From NCBI GenBank assembly GCA_002696685.1, contig NZSI01000057.1, positions 1 to 25,109 on the forward strand: a stretch of DNA of 25,109 nt, read 5' to 3'. Below the pieces are notes generated by a model that saw nothing but the letters and a program-made list of their open reading frames with translations, was not told where the DNA came from and ran no database searches. A program made the translations under genes and the position numbers. Below are positions 1-8,087 of this stretch, piece by piece (position 1 is the first letter of the stretch; each line of letters opens with the position of its first letter). The DNA is from Chloroflexota bacterium (GTDB lineage Bacteria > Chloroflexota > Dehalococcoidia > SAR202 > UBA826).

Positions 1-237
1 GCTGAGCTGCCGTTCATGGCCACTACGTGGCTTGAGGTTGCTGGAGAGCCTGACAAGGCTAAGAGAATCGAGCTGAACAACGCTTTGGCCGACCATCTCT
101 TCGACGAGGCTATTGACTTCGGTGTGGTAAACGTACCGAGCTTCGTAACCTACAACAAGAATTCCATTGCCTCATGGGACATGGACCCATCACTGTTCGC
201 TAGCTGGGGTCAGCCGGAGCACATCAAACTGAAGTAA
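1..237 (+). CDS. Peptide-type ABC transporter substrate-binding protein, family 5 (C-terminal fragment)
   Basis: Only the last 78 codons are present; the reading frame is open from base 1 and ends in TAA at 235-237. The tail has the look of a family-5 (DppA/OppA type) solute-binding protein: a helix with acidic and basic residues (around DKAKRIELNNALADHLF), then the motif VNVPSFVTYNKNS and a closing SWGQPEHIKLK. Such proteins bind oligopeptides, opines or related solutes outside the membrane and deliver them to the DppB/DppC channel. The two genes that follow are exactly those permeases, which is the strongest support. Codon use is richer in C-ending codons (AAC, TAC, TTC) than downstream genes, as expected for an abundant binding protein. 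The substrate cannot be inferred from this fragment. Confidence 0.82.
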   Translation, partial: AELPFMATTWLEVAGEPDKAKRIELNNALADHLFDEAIDFGVVNVPSFVTYNKNSIASWDMDPSLFASWGQPEHIKLK

Positions 238-276
238 TTCGGCCAACCTTGTATAATTAGCGAAAAGTACAAATAA

Positions 277-312
277 GTGGCCCGGTCAGCTGGAAACAGC
301 CGGCCGGGTCAC
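277..312 (+). terminator. GNRA-capped hairpin after the binding-protein gene
   Basis: A 16-position stem (arms 277-292 and 297-312) closes on a GAAA tetraloop. By hand it has 13 Watson-Crick pairs, two G-U wobbles and one A-C mismatch. It lies 39 bases after the binding-protein stop and 33 bases before the permease start. Only a short T run (315-318) follows, so it may act as a partial terminator or as a 3' stabilising hairpin, giving more binding protein than permease. That arrangement is known from other binding-protein ABC operons; its effect here is inferred. Confidence 0.65.
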
Positions 313-345
313 GAGTTTTGATAGAACTAAAACCGCGGAGTAAAA

Positions 346-1287
346 ATGGGCCCATTTCTGCTGAGAAGACTGCTTTTCGTATTCATATCCCTCATAGGTG
401 CCACCGCCACCGTATTCTCCCTTTCCAGGGCAGCAGGTGACCCGGTCCTCTTGTACGCCAAGCCAGCAGGTTATGGGTCGACAGAAGAGTACCTTGACAA
501 TCTCCGCAAGCACCTTGGTACTGACAAACCTCTCATAGTTCAGTATGTTCGATGGGTTGGTCAATATCTGAGAGGTGATATGGGCAGAACTCTACTGGCG
601 GAACAACCAGTAGCAAGGGTCATTCAAGAAAAAATTGGAAATACATTCCAGCTTGCATTCGTTGGTTGGGTTATCTCCACTGTTGTGGGGGTCCCTATAG
701 GAGTTCTCTCAGCTATTAAGAGAGGCTCGGTGTGGGATTATATTGGCAGAGGTTTTGCTCTTTTTGGTCAATCTGTGCCTCCATTTGCAGTGGGTATTTT
801 AGGAATTCTTATATTTGCAGTTCATCTCGACTGGCTACCAGCTGCATTTAAAGGTGAAGGTTGGGGACAGTGGAAACACTTTGTGCTGCCCTCCATAACA
901 GTGGCATGGGCTTCGGCCGCAGGCTACTTGCGTATTACAAGATCTTCAATGCTGGAAGTCTTAGATTCAGAATTTGTTAAATTGGCACGTGCTAAGGGAG
1001 CAACAGCAACCCAGGTAATCTGGAAGCATGCTTTCAGAAACGCGATGATTCCACCACTTACATTCTCATTCCTACTGTTGGCCGGATTGCTTAACGGAGC
1101 TGTCGTGGCAGAAGTGGTATTTGCCTGGCCCGGGCTTGGCAGAGTGGCTTTATTAGAAGCAGTAAATAACAATGACTTCCCCCTACTAATGGGAGCTGTT
1201 TTTGTATTCACTGTTATTTATTTGGCTGTGAATTTTTTGGCAGACGTTCTTTACGCACTAATTGATCCAAGAATACGATATTCCTAA
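346..1287 (+). CDS. ABC transporter permease, DppB/OppB type
   Basis: A 313-residue inner-membrane permease, the usual length for DppB-type proteins. It has an N-terminal membrane helix (about residues 5-28) with the LLRRLLF start typical of the family, a periplasmic segment containing LGTDKPLIVQYVRWVGQYLRGDMG (split here only as description: residues 57-80), and further hydrophobic segments to the C-terminus. The cytoplasmic EAA coupling loop is at residues 206-236 (core EFVKLARAKGA), where an ATPase subunit docks. The end reads YALIDPRIRYS, a family signature. ATG at 346 has a CGGAG element at 336-340. It forms the channel with the next gene and takes solute from the preceding binding protein. 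No ATPase gene is present in the window. Confidence 0.93.
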   Translation: MGPFLLRRLLFVFISLIGATATVFSLSRAAGDPVLLYAKPAGYGSTEEYLDNLRKHLGTDKPLIVQYVRWVGQYLRGDMGRTLLAEQPVARVIQEKIGNTFQLAFVGWVISTVVGVPIGVLSAIKRGSVWDYIGRGFALFGQSVPPFAVGILGILIFAVHLDWLPAAFKGEGWGQWKHFVLPSITVAWASAAGYLRITRSSMLEVLDSEFVKLARAKGATATQVIWKHAFRNAMIPPLTFSFLLLAGLLNGAVVAEVVFAWPGLGRVALLEAVNNNDFPLLMGAVFVFTVIYLAVNFLADVLYALIDPRIRYS

Positions 1288-1320
1288 TCCAAGAATACAG
1301 ATATTCCTAATCCAACGATA
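1266..1320 (+). repeat. Tandem duplication of the permease gene end
   Basis: The last 22 bases of the DppB-type gene, including its stop (1266-1287), are repeated at once as 1288-1310 with one extra A, and a third partial copy begins at 1311 (TCCAACGATA). The duplication fills almost the entire gap before the DppC-type gene. It looks like local slippage or segmental duplication; it does not change either protein. Confidence 0.85.
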
Positions 1321-1332
1321 AAAGGTTTATAA

Positions 1333-2229
1333 ATGGCCGACGAAAGCATAAATTTTGGACCCAGACCAGGGATAATTGGATATCCTAAACGAACCTGGGA
1401 CTTCATTAGAAGATGGCCGGTAATCCCAGCGATAATACTAGCTTTGCTCGTCTTTTCAGCACTGTTTGCACCTATCGTTGCTCCGCATAGCCCTTATGAT
1501 CAAGCTCTCAGGGACCGGACTACGGCTCCTGCATGGGCCGAGGGCGGAAGCAATAAATACCTCCTTGGAACAGACCATGTGGGTCGAGATGTACTTAGCC
1601 GGGTCATACACGGCGCGAGAATATCACTCATGGTAACCCTAGTAGCTCTCGGCAGTGGAATACTGATTGGAGTGACACTGGGGCTAATCGCGGGCTGGTA
1701 CGGTGGATTTTTTGACGAAATTATAGCCCGAATTGTGGATATTTGGCTTGCTTTGCCTTTCCTTCTCGTAGCTCTAGTCGTTGTAATAGTGTTTGGACAA
1801 AGTGTTCCTACGATGATGCTTGTTCTAGCGATGGTGTCGTGGAGTACCTTCGTTCGTAATGTACGAGCGGAAGTCCTCACGTTAAAAACAAGAGATTATG
1901 TTGAACTTGCTAGGGTCGCAGGGGCCTCTACACCCCGAATTCTTATCAAGCACATAATACCTGGTGTGGTTAACACCGTATTTGTTATAGCAACCTTGAA
2001 CGTTGGCGGACTTATACTGACAGAAGCTACATTAAGCTTCCTAGGAGCAGGTATACCGTCTCCTACCCCCGCATGGGGTCTCATGGTTGCAGAAGGTAGA
2101 GACTATCTAAGGAGCCACTGGTGGATACCTGTTGTACCCGGTACTGCTATCGCCCTTGTCGTAATGTCGCTCAACTTTTTAGGGGATTGGTTGCGAGACC
2201 GATTCGACCCAAGGCTTCGACAGATATAA
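1333..2229 (+). CDS. ABC transporter permease, DppC/OppC type
   Basis: A 298-residue partner permease. The N-terminal part has a cytoplasmic lead, a membrane helix at about residues 30-50, then the conserved periplasmic stretch with LGTDHVGRDVLSRVIHGARI (residues 78-97), diagnostic of DppC/OppC. The EAA loop is at about 188-205 (DYVELARVAGASTPRILIKH). The tail LNFLGDWLRDRFDPRLRQI is also characteristic. ATG at 1333 lies 45 bases after the DppB-type stop, so the two are co-transcribed. Together they would make the transmembrane channel of a peptide, opine or nickel-type importer. ATPase subunits must come from elsewhere in the genome if the system is complete. Confidence 0.93.
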   Translation: MADESINFGPRPGIIGYPKRTWDFIRRWPVIPAIILALLVFSALFAPIVAPHSPYDQALRDRTTAPAWAEGGSNKYLLGTDHVGRDVLSRVIHGARISLMVTLVALGSGILIGVTLGLIAGWYGGFFDEIIARIVDIWLALPFLLVALVVVIVFGQSVPTMMLVLAMVSWSTFVRNVRAEVLTLKTRDYVELARVAGASTPRILIKHIIPGVVNTVFVIATLNVGGLILTEATLSFLGAGIPSPTPAWGLMVAEGRDYLRSHWWIPVVPGTAIALVVMSLNFLGDWLRDRFDPRLRQI

Positions 2230-2261
2230 AGTTTTGTTGAATAGCTAATCCAGACGGCAAA

Positions 2262-2678
2262 ATGTACCTGGTAACCAACTACATACTTCCCATATTCATA
2301 AGGCTATGGCTAGGACTGTTCTTCGCCTTCGTCGGAGCTGGAATTGGTTATTTAATGAGTGCTTTAATGGCACCCACTTCTTTATTTTTTGTAGTCACAA
2401 TGACTTCTACCGTTTTCACTTGTGGACTAGGAGCAGGAGTAGGCTGGGTAAGTTTCACATCTACAAAAAGAACGGTAGCTTTAACACTAGTTTCAGGCGT
2501 AGTTGGTGCCTTTATAGGTGCCGGGTTCGGGTGGCTAATTGGAAAAGATGTTTACATTATGGGAGGAATGCCTGGTATAGCAGAACTTTCGGGTATCATC
2601 AAAGGAGCCACCTTGGGTGGCAATATTCCACCGGCAATAATCGGGGCGACAAGAATCTTCAGACGTGGGGAACTTTGA
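2262..2678 (+). CDS. Small glycine-rich membrane protein, unknown function
   Basis: A 138-residue protein that I do not recognise. It has about four hydrophobic segments (roughly residues 8-35, 40-62, 72-93 and 95-130), rich in Gly with glycine-zipper-like spacing (VGAGIGYLM, GLGAGVGW, GAFIGAGFGWLIG), which suggests tightly packed helices in the inner membrane. It starts 32 bases after the DppC-type stop, so it may be read through from the transporter operon, although its ribosome-binding site is weak. A longer-looking reading frame at 2306-2728 overlaps it but has a Trp/Arg/His-rich composition unlike a real protein, so I prefer this frame. No function can be assigned. Confidence 0.6.
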   Translation: MYLVTNYILPIFIRLWLGLFFAFVGAGIGYLMSALMAPTSLFFVVTMTSTVFTCGLGAGVGWVSFTSTKRTVALTLVSGVVGAFIGAGFGWLIGKDVYIMGGMPGIAELSGIIKGATLGGNIPPAIIGATRIFRRGEL

Positions 2679-2781
2679 TTCCTACATTCCACAGCCATAT
2701 TTCTGATCATTATCAACAAGTAAGTTAATCACTTTTGGTTTCAGGTTAGAACCGCGCCAAGTTCGTCCCCATAGGTTTCCA

Positions 2782-3096
2782 ATGATTGATTTAAAGAAAT
2801 ATTTCAAAACTCAATTACAGGGCCAAGGTATTTCGGGAACCATTGTGATCATGTGTGTCTTCGCATTAACAGGCATACTCATTACCCAAACCGCTCCTCT
2901 AATCCTATCCGACATAATGGGTATTAAAGGAGGGTTCCTATCTGGTCCATGGTCTTACCGAGTTTTATATATAATCATAATTCCTCCGCTTTATTACTTA
3001 TTATTGATCTCCATTGGAACTCTATTGGGAAAGGGTAAATTTTTCAGAGGCCGGATAAAAAATACATGGGGCAAAATTCTAAGAATGCGAATCTGA
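2782..3096 (+). CDS. Small two-helix membrane protein, unknown function
   Basis: A 104-residue protein with two clear hydrophobic segments, about residues 18-44 (including IVIMCVFALTGILITQTAPL) and 60-83 (including YIIIIPPLYYLLLISIGTLLG), ending in a basic tail with KGKFFRGRIKNTWGKILRMRI, which by the positive-inside rule should be cytoplasmic. I see no family motif. It lies 103 bases after the preceding small membrane protein on the same strand. The start codon is uncertain because there is no strong Shine-Dalgarno; ATG at 2782 is the first in frame. It could be expressed with its neighbour. Confidence 0.5.
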   Translation: MIDLKKYFKTQLQGQGISGTIVIMCVFALTGILITQTAPLILSDIMGIKGGFLSGPWSYRVLYIIIIPPLYYLLLISIGTLLGKGKFFRGRIKNTWGKILRMRI

Positions 3097-3244
3097 AAGT
3101 AGACTTGTTTATCACACTGAAAATGGAATATGTTGATACTTTTACTCAATTGGAAGACCCGCTGGTACAGATAAGCACGTGTTGATATAGATCCAAACCA
3201 CAAAACAACCTGGCCTAACTGAGCGAATTTTAGGATAGAGATAA

Positions 3245-3997
3245 ATGCCAAACACGAACAGAAAAATTGCCCTTGTCACAGGATCTGGACGAGGCATGGG
3301 GAGAGCTATAGCACTTAAATTGGCTCAGGAGCATATTTCAGTAGTTATAAACGATCTCGATAGAGATCTTGCGGAGGAAACCCAACAATTAATCCGTCAC
3401 TCTGGCGGGACTTGTTCACTTAGAATCGGCGACGCCTCAGAGGAAGACTTTGTAGACGATATGGTTGAAAACTCCATAAGTGAATACGGATCGATAGATA
3501 TATTGGTAAATAATGCAGGAGTGCTCAGACCTACGAAACTAGTGGACATACCATTGGTTGAATGGGAATTTGTCATTAAAGGAAATCTCACTACCACTTT
3601 CCTATGCACTAAGAAAGTAATTCCAGTTATGAAAAAAAACAACTGGGGAAGGATTATTAATTTTTCCTCTACAGCAGGCAAGAATATTAGCACCGTTGGT
3701 GGTGCTCACTATACCGCCGCAAAAGCAGCGATATTGGGTTTAACCCGACATACAGCAAAAGAGGTGGCACAGTTTGGTATAACTGTTAATGCCTTGTGTC
3801 CAGGTCTCATAAACACGGAAATGGTACGGGACACCATATCTGACGAATCGGTAGAGAAATACGCAGATAGCTTTCCGATTAAACGACTTGGAAACCCAGA
3901 AGAAGTAGCGGAACTAGTCATGTTCCTAGCTTCAGAGAAGGCCGCTTATATAACGGGAGCCTCTATGGACATAAACGGGGGAGATCTAATGGTCTGA
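3245..3997 (+). CDS. SDR-family oxidoreductase, FabG-like
   Basis: A 250-residue classical short-chain dehydrogenase/reductase using NAD(H) or NADP(H). It shows the cofactor motif TGSGRGMG (residues 12-19), D38 after the second strand (VVINDLD, which hints at NAD(H) preference), NNAG (89-92), N114, and the catalytic S142, Y156 and K160 (HYTAAKAA). The C-terminus ends INGGDLMV, like 3-oxoacyl-ACP reductases and many sugar- or alcohol-oxidising paralogues. FabG-like SDRs are too versatile for a substrate to be named, and there are no fatty-acid synthesis genes nearby. ATG at 3245 follows a GGATAGAG element. The threonine dehydrogenase-like gene follows 65 bases downstream on the same strand. 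Confidence 0.92.
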   Translation: MPNTNRKIALVTGSGRGMGRAIALKLAQEHISVVINDLDRDLAEETQQLIRHSGGTCSLRIGDASEEDFVDDMVENSISEYGSIDILVNNAGVLRPTKLVDIPLVEWEFVIKGNLTTTFLCTKKVIPVMKKNNWGRIINFSSTAGKNISTVGGAHYTAAKAAILGLTRHTAKEVAQFGITVNALCPGLINTEMVRDTISDESVEKYADSFPIKRLGNPEEVAELVMFLASEKAAYITGASMDINGGDLMV

Positions 3998-4062
3998 AAT
4001 CTTCCGCATTTTAGATGCCATTCAATTAATCCAACTTATAAAACAAATGAAAATAGTGAAAA

Positions 4063-5010
4063 ATGATACTAGTGACAGGATCAGCCGGACAGATAGGAAC
4101 TGAGCTCGTAGCTGAACTCCGACATAGATACGGCCCAGAAAATGTTCTAGCTGGAAGACATAAAACTCCCTTGCCGGATGAAATCGCTTCTTCCGGTCCT
4201 TCTGAAATTGTGGACGTTGCAGAACCTGATCAACTTAAATCCACGTTACTGACCCGTGGTATAACAAAAATTTTTCATCTAAGTTCTATACTGTCAGCTC
4301 TTGCAGAATCGGACATACAAAAAGCTCACCAAGTTAACATTAATGGTGTATTCAACGTGCTGAATACAGCCCTTGAGACAAATGTTAAGCAGGTCATTAT
4401 TCCCAGCTCAATCGCAGCTTTTGGGACAGACACACCGAGGGAATTGACACCCAACGACACAATACAACGGCCCTCCACAGTTTACGGAATATCCAAAGTA
4501 TTCACTGAACTCACAGGAAACTATTTCCATGCAAGGTTTGGGTTAGATGTAAGAGGAGTACGTTTACCTGGAGTAATAAGCTGGAAAACAGAACCAACGG
4601 CTGGGACTACAGACTACGCGGTAGCAATGTTCTACGGGGCAATAAAGGATAACAAATATGAATGTTATCTTCGTCCAGATACACTTCTTCCAATGATGTA
4701 TATGCCAGATGCCATAAAATCACTTTTAGACTTATCGGACGCGAACATAACTGACCTTGCTCACCACTCAGACTTCAATGTTCAAGCAATGAGTTTCACC
4801 CCTTCAGAATTAGCTGAGGCAATTAAAAAAATAAATCCAAAATTTCACATTACCTACAATATTGATCCTTTGAGGCAATCTATTGCAGATTCATGGCCGG
4901 CTTCACTAGATGATTCACCCGCGCGAAAAGAGTGGGGATGGAAGCCAGAGTTTGATATGGACTCTCTCGTGAAAGATATGTACGAAAGCCTTGAAGATAA
5001 ATTGAAATGA
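4063..5010 (+). CDS. tdh: L-threonine 3-dehydrogenase, SDR (UDP-galactose epimerase-like) type
   Basis: A 315-residue extended SDR. It has the NAD-binding motif GSAGQIG (6-12), SSIAAFG (115-121), and catalytic Y141/K145 in STVYGISK. The central and C-terminal signatures LPGVISWKTEP, GTTDYAVAMFYGAI, LLPMMYMPDAI, SFTPSELAEAIKK, ITYNIDPLRQSIADSWPAS and DDSPARKEWGWK match what I know of the bacterial SDR-type threonine dehydrogenases such as the Flavobacterium frigidimaris enzyme. The reaction is L-threonine + NAD+ to 2-amino-3-ketobutyrate. The usual next enzyme, glycine C-acetyltransferase (Kbl), is not in the window. This is unrelated in fold to the zinc-dependent E. coli Tdh. No clear Shine-Dalgarno precedes ATG 4063, only an A-rich lead. 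Confidence 0.88.
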   Translation: MILVTGSAGQIGTELVAELRHRYGPENVLAGRHKTPLPDEIASSGPSEIVDVAEPDQLKSTLLTRGITKIFHLSSILSALAESDIQKAHQVNINGVFNVLNTALETNVKQVIIPSSIAAFGTDTPRELTPNDTIQRPSTVYGISKVFTELTGNYFHARFGLDVRGVRLPGVISWKTEPTAGTTDYAVAMFYGAIKDNKYECYLRPDTLLPMMYMPDAIKSLLDLSDANITDLAHHSDFNVQAMSFTPSELAEAIKKINPKFHITYNIDPLRQSIADSWPASLDDSPARKEWGWKPEFDMDSLVKDMYESLEDKLK

Positions 5011-5034
5011 GCTCACTCTGCTCGCTCCTACAAT

Positions 5035-6447
5035 TCAGCAGACTGGAGATTTGGTGACTTCGCTGGAAATACATCGTTCAACAAATTTTCCAGACCGTTT
5101 ATCAGTGATCATTGTCCCATTTTCAACCACCATTTCCCCTCCCAAAACCGTCGTCGTCGGCCACCCTTTTATATGCCACCCTTCCCAGATACTATAGTTT
5201 TCTAAGTGAAGATCATCCATTGACAAGACCTTGTCAATTTGGGGATCTATTATAGTAATATCGGCATCGCTACCTGGGGCTAACACACCTTTTTGAGGAT
5301 ACATACCCATAAGTCTCGCTGCATTAGTTGAAGTTATATCCACGAACCTTTCCAGAGGCATATTTCTGTTTACGACACCTTCGGTATAGGCAATACCGAC
5401 TCTAGTTTCAATCCCATTATGACCTCCGGTGACATCAGCTACGGTCCTATATTTGATTTTCTCTTCCCAAGTGGTAGAGACCAGGTCAGTTGCCAGAGTT
5501 GAAATCGTGCCATCCAATAACCCAGCCCAGAGAGAATCAACGTCAGCATCACCCTTTAAGGACGGATAGGTATGAAATTTCATGCCATTATCTTCACGAT
5601 AATTATCGGAAGTAAAACATACGTAATTGTGTAACGTTTCACCGTATATGGGTAGTCCAAGAGATCTGCACCTCTTGATTTCGTTAACACCTTCTTTGGC
5701 ACTTACATGAACAAAATAGATGGGACAATTTGTCCTTTCAGCAAGCCTAGTAACTCTCCTGAAGGATAAATCTTCAGACTGGTTTGTGTGTATTCTGTGC
5801 ATGTTCCACCAGTCCCATTCGTCAGTCGCCTTCAAACGGTCATAGTTATAGTGAACCATCTCATCGTCCTCCGAATGAACAAGGAGAATCGCGCCAGACT
5901 CTTCTACCTGGCTCATAATTTCACCCAGTCTGCCAAAGTCGATGTGGTTATTTTGCATCTGAGGGCTTGGGGGTCTAATACTTGTAGTAAAAATTTTGAA
6001 CGAGGCTATTCCATCTTTAACCAAGTCGGGTATTTGGCGTATTGAATCTAGATCAGCTCCATGCGTGATGATCGGGTGATAAGCATAGTTAGTGAAAGCA
6101 TTGCCCGCCCATCGGTCTTCAGCCTCCCTGACGGCATGGATCAGGTCATGTCCTGGTATCTGGGTGGCAAAATCAATGACTGTTGTGGTGCCTCCATATA
6201 ATGCGGCCTTTGATACGGGCAGTGCTCCAGACCTTTCAGGCTGCCGAGGTCCTCCGATATGAGCGTGAGGTTCTATGCCTCCCGGTATAACTATGCGTCC
6301 CGTTGCATCGATGGTTTTGGAAGCTTCGACCCTGTTATCAGAGTTGGATGAAAGAGATGTTATTTTCCCATCATCAATGAGAACATCGAATTTACCAACT
6401 CCTGAAGCAGAGACTACAGTGCCGTTACATATCAATAAATCATGCAT
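5035..6447 (-). CDS. Dihydropyrimidinase / D-hydantoinase family amidohydrolase
   Basis: A 470-residue cytosolic cyclic amidohydrolase. Expected binuclear-metal ligands are visible: HAH (H61, H63), K151 in ASFKIF (the lysine that is carboxylated), H191 in LVHSED, H247 in FVHVSAKEG, and D321 in LATDLVSTTWEEK. Family members open hydantoin, dihydropyrimidine or other cyclic amide rings. The segment after D321 differs from the common TDHCPF form, so the substrate may not be a standard hydantoin; phenylhydantoinase and allantoinase relatives are alternatives. ATG at 6445-6447 follows a GGGGTGA site. It lies 49 bases downstream of the MFS gene on the same strand, suggesting one transcript. No carbamoylase gene is adjacent. 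It converges with the threonine dehydrogenase gene. Confidence 0.88.
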   Translation of the reverse strand: MHDLLICNGTVVSASGVGKFDVLIDDGKITSLSSNSDNRVEASKTIDATGRIVIPGGIEPHAHIGGPRQPERSGALPVSKAALYGGTTTVIDFATQIPGHDLIHAVREAEDRWAGNAFTNYAYHPIITHGADLDSIRQIPDLVKDGIASFKIFTTSIRPPSPQMQNNHIDFGRLGEIMSQVEESGAILLVHSEDDEMVHYNYDRLKATDEWDWWNMHRIHTNQSEDLSFRRVTRLAERTNCPIYFVHVSAKEGVNEIKRCRSLGLPIYGETLHNYVCFTSDNYREDNGMKFHTYPSLKGDADVDSLWAGLLDGTISTLATDLVSTTWEEKIKYRTVADVTGGHNGIETRVGIAYTEGVVNRNMPLERFVDITSTNAARLMGMYPQKGVLAPGSDADITIIDPQIDKVLSMDDLHLENYSIWEGWHIKGWPTTTVLGGEMVVENGTMITDKRSGKFVERCISSEVTKSPVC

Positions 6448-6496
6448 ATTTCACCCCTATCACTTTTGCCTAATATTTTAATACCGCCGCAAAGAT

Positions 6497-7957
6497 CTAA
6501 TTTTTCTTAGTTGTTACAACGAGAGAAGCCACAGCCCCCACCAAGGTAAACCCAACACAAACCCAGAAAGTAGTTTTTAACCCCATCGTAAAAGCATTCA
6601 ATATAGATAAGCCACTCGATTCGTTTATAGCAGAAAGAGTTGGAGGGTGGCCCAACGAACCCATAGTCTCTGTAACAATAGCAGTGGAGATCGCGATACC
6701 GACAACATTTCCAGAGTTTCTGACTAAATTCATAAATGATGACACAACACCATAACTCGCGGGGGAAACAACACTCATCACAGAACTATTGTTGGAAGGC
6801 CAGAAAGTTCCTGAACCAAGTGTTTGAACAACCATTCCCACTAACACAACCATAAGGGATTCTTTCACACCGAGATTAACCAATATTAGTAACCCAATAG
6901 CAGCCACCAACATTCCACCCACATTAAATATGCGCCAACCGTATTTGTCAGACAGACGACCGCTTATGGGCCCTGCTATAACCATGCAAAATGCGCTCGG
7001 AACTATAATCCATCCAATCGCAGACGGGCTAAATCCAAGAACGAATTGTAGATAGAATGGGATTAAGAACCTTACGGGTTGAGTTCCCAAAAATGATAAC
7101 CAGCTTGCCAAAACTCCAGTGGCAAAGAGGCCGGTACCAAACAGTCTAAGATCCAACATCGGGGATTCAACATACAATTCCCACCAAATGAAAAACCCTG
7201 TTGAGGCAAAAAAAATGGCGAATGCCGTAATCACAGACAATGAATCCCAGCCATAACGTGGCCCAAGAGTCATTCCCAGTAGTAGAGAAATCAATGTAGC
7301 TGCAGAAAAAGTGGCCCCTAACCAGTCGAAGTGATCATTTGCACCGTCCCCTCCCCCGCTACGTTCAGTATCCAAAACAACTACACCAACTATTAGGGAC
7401 ACTACACCTAACCCAGCAGTTGTGTATAAAACTGAACCCCAACCCAAATAATCGACTAAAAAACCCCCTATAGCTGGTCCAACCACCGCCCCTATTCCAA
7501 CCACACTCATCGTTAGGCCAAGAGCCTTTCCTCTATCTTTGTCCCCGAAGGCATATATGACCATTGCCATTGAGGTCCCCTGAGTCATTGCTGCACCAAT
7601 TCCTTGAAGTATTTTGGCCCCTATCAGCAATTCAATGTTAAGAGATATTGCTGCAAGGAATCCCCCTGTTGTAAATACTATGAATCCAAGAACATATATT
7701 ATTTTTCTACCCAGAATGTCAGAAAGGCGCCCCATGGGTAATAGCAGTGCAGCGATAGTCAATCCATATCCAATGACGATCCATTGCGTGGTCGGCAAGT
7801 CAGTCCGGAAGTGGTCAGCAATCGAAGGAAGTGCTACATTGACGCTACCGTGGTCAAATACCGATGTGAACAACCCGACGGAGACAGCAAAAAGAACCCA
7901 CCATTTATAGTTAACAGAACTTCCGAGAGAATTTTTTTTTCCGAAATTACTTATCAT
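6497..7957 (-). CDS. MFS transporter, DHA2 (EmrB/QacA-like, 14-helix) family
   Basis: A major facilitator protein with about 14 hydrophobic segments. Motif A is at the second loop (GRLSDILGRKIIY) and motif C, typical of proton-driven exporters, is seen as GIGAVVGPAIGGFLVDYLG. The fifth-helix region and the length (486 residues) fit the DHA2 family of drug or small-molecule exporters. A longer frame begins at 8044, but its first 29 residues are not membrane-like and lack a Shine-Dalgarno; the inner ATG at 7955-7957 has GGAG about ten bases upstream, so I place the start there. It lies upstream of the hydantoinase on the same strand and is divergent from the CocE-type hydrolase. It may export or import the hydantoinase-linked compound; the substrate is unknown. 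Confidence 0.88.
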   Translation of the reverse strand: MISNFGKKNSLGSSVNYKWWVLFAVSVGLFTSVFDHGSVNVALPSIADHFRTDLPTTQWIVIGYGLTIAALLLPMGRLSDILGRKIIYVLGFIVFTTGGFLAAISLNIELLIGAKILQGIGAAMTQGTSMAMVIYAFGDKDRGKALGLTMSVVGIGAVVGPAIGGFLVDYLGWGSVLYTTAGLGVVSLIVGVVVLDTERSGGGDGANDHFDWLGATFSAATLISLLLGMTLGPRYGWDSLSVITAFAIFFASTGFFIWWELYVESPMLDLRLFGTGLFATGVLASWLSFLGTQPVRFLIPFYLQFVLGFSPSAIGWIIVPSAFCMVIAGPISGRLSDKYGWRIFNVGGMLVAAIGLLILVNLGVKESLMVVLVGMVVQTLGSGTFWPSNNSSVMSVVSPASYGVVSSFMNLVRNSGNVVGIAISTAIVTETMGSLGHPPTLSAINESSGLSILNAFTMGLKTTFWVCVGFTLVGAVASLVVTTKKN

Positions 7958-8087
7958 TCGTGGGGCACTCCAAGATTGCTCTGCGCATAGTACAGCAGAC
8001 GTGATAAGTTTACGAAGGCTTCCAGGCCACAGATAAATCACCATCGAAAAGTGTGGCTGATGAATATAGCAGTTGGGAGGGATTTTT

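Noticed and set aside
2306..2728. Overlapping 140-codon plus-strand frame in the small membrane-protein region
   Set aside because: Its translation is rich in Trp, Arg, His and Cys with no domain-like pattern, while the overlapping frame 2262-2678 has clear membrane helices.
7958..8044. N-terminal extension of the MFS transporter
   Set aside because: The extra 29 residues are not helix-like and no Shine-Dalgarno precedes the outer ATG; the inner ATG at 7957 is better placed.
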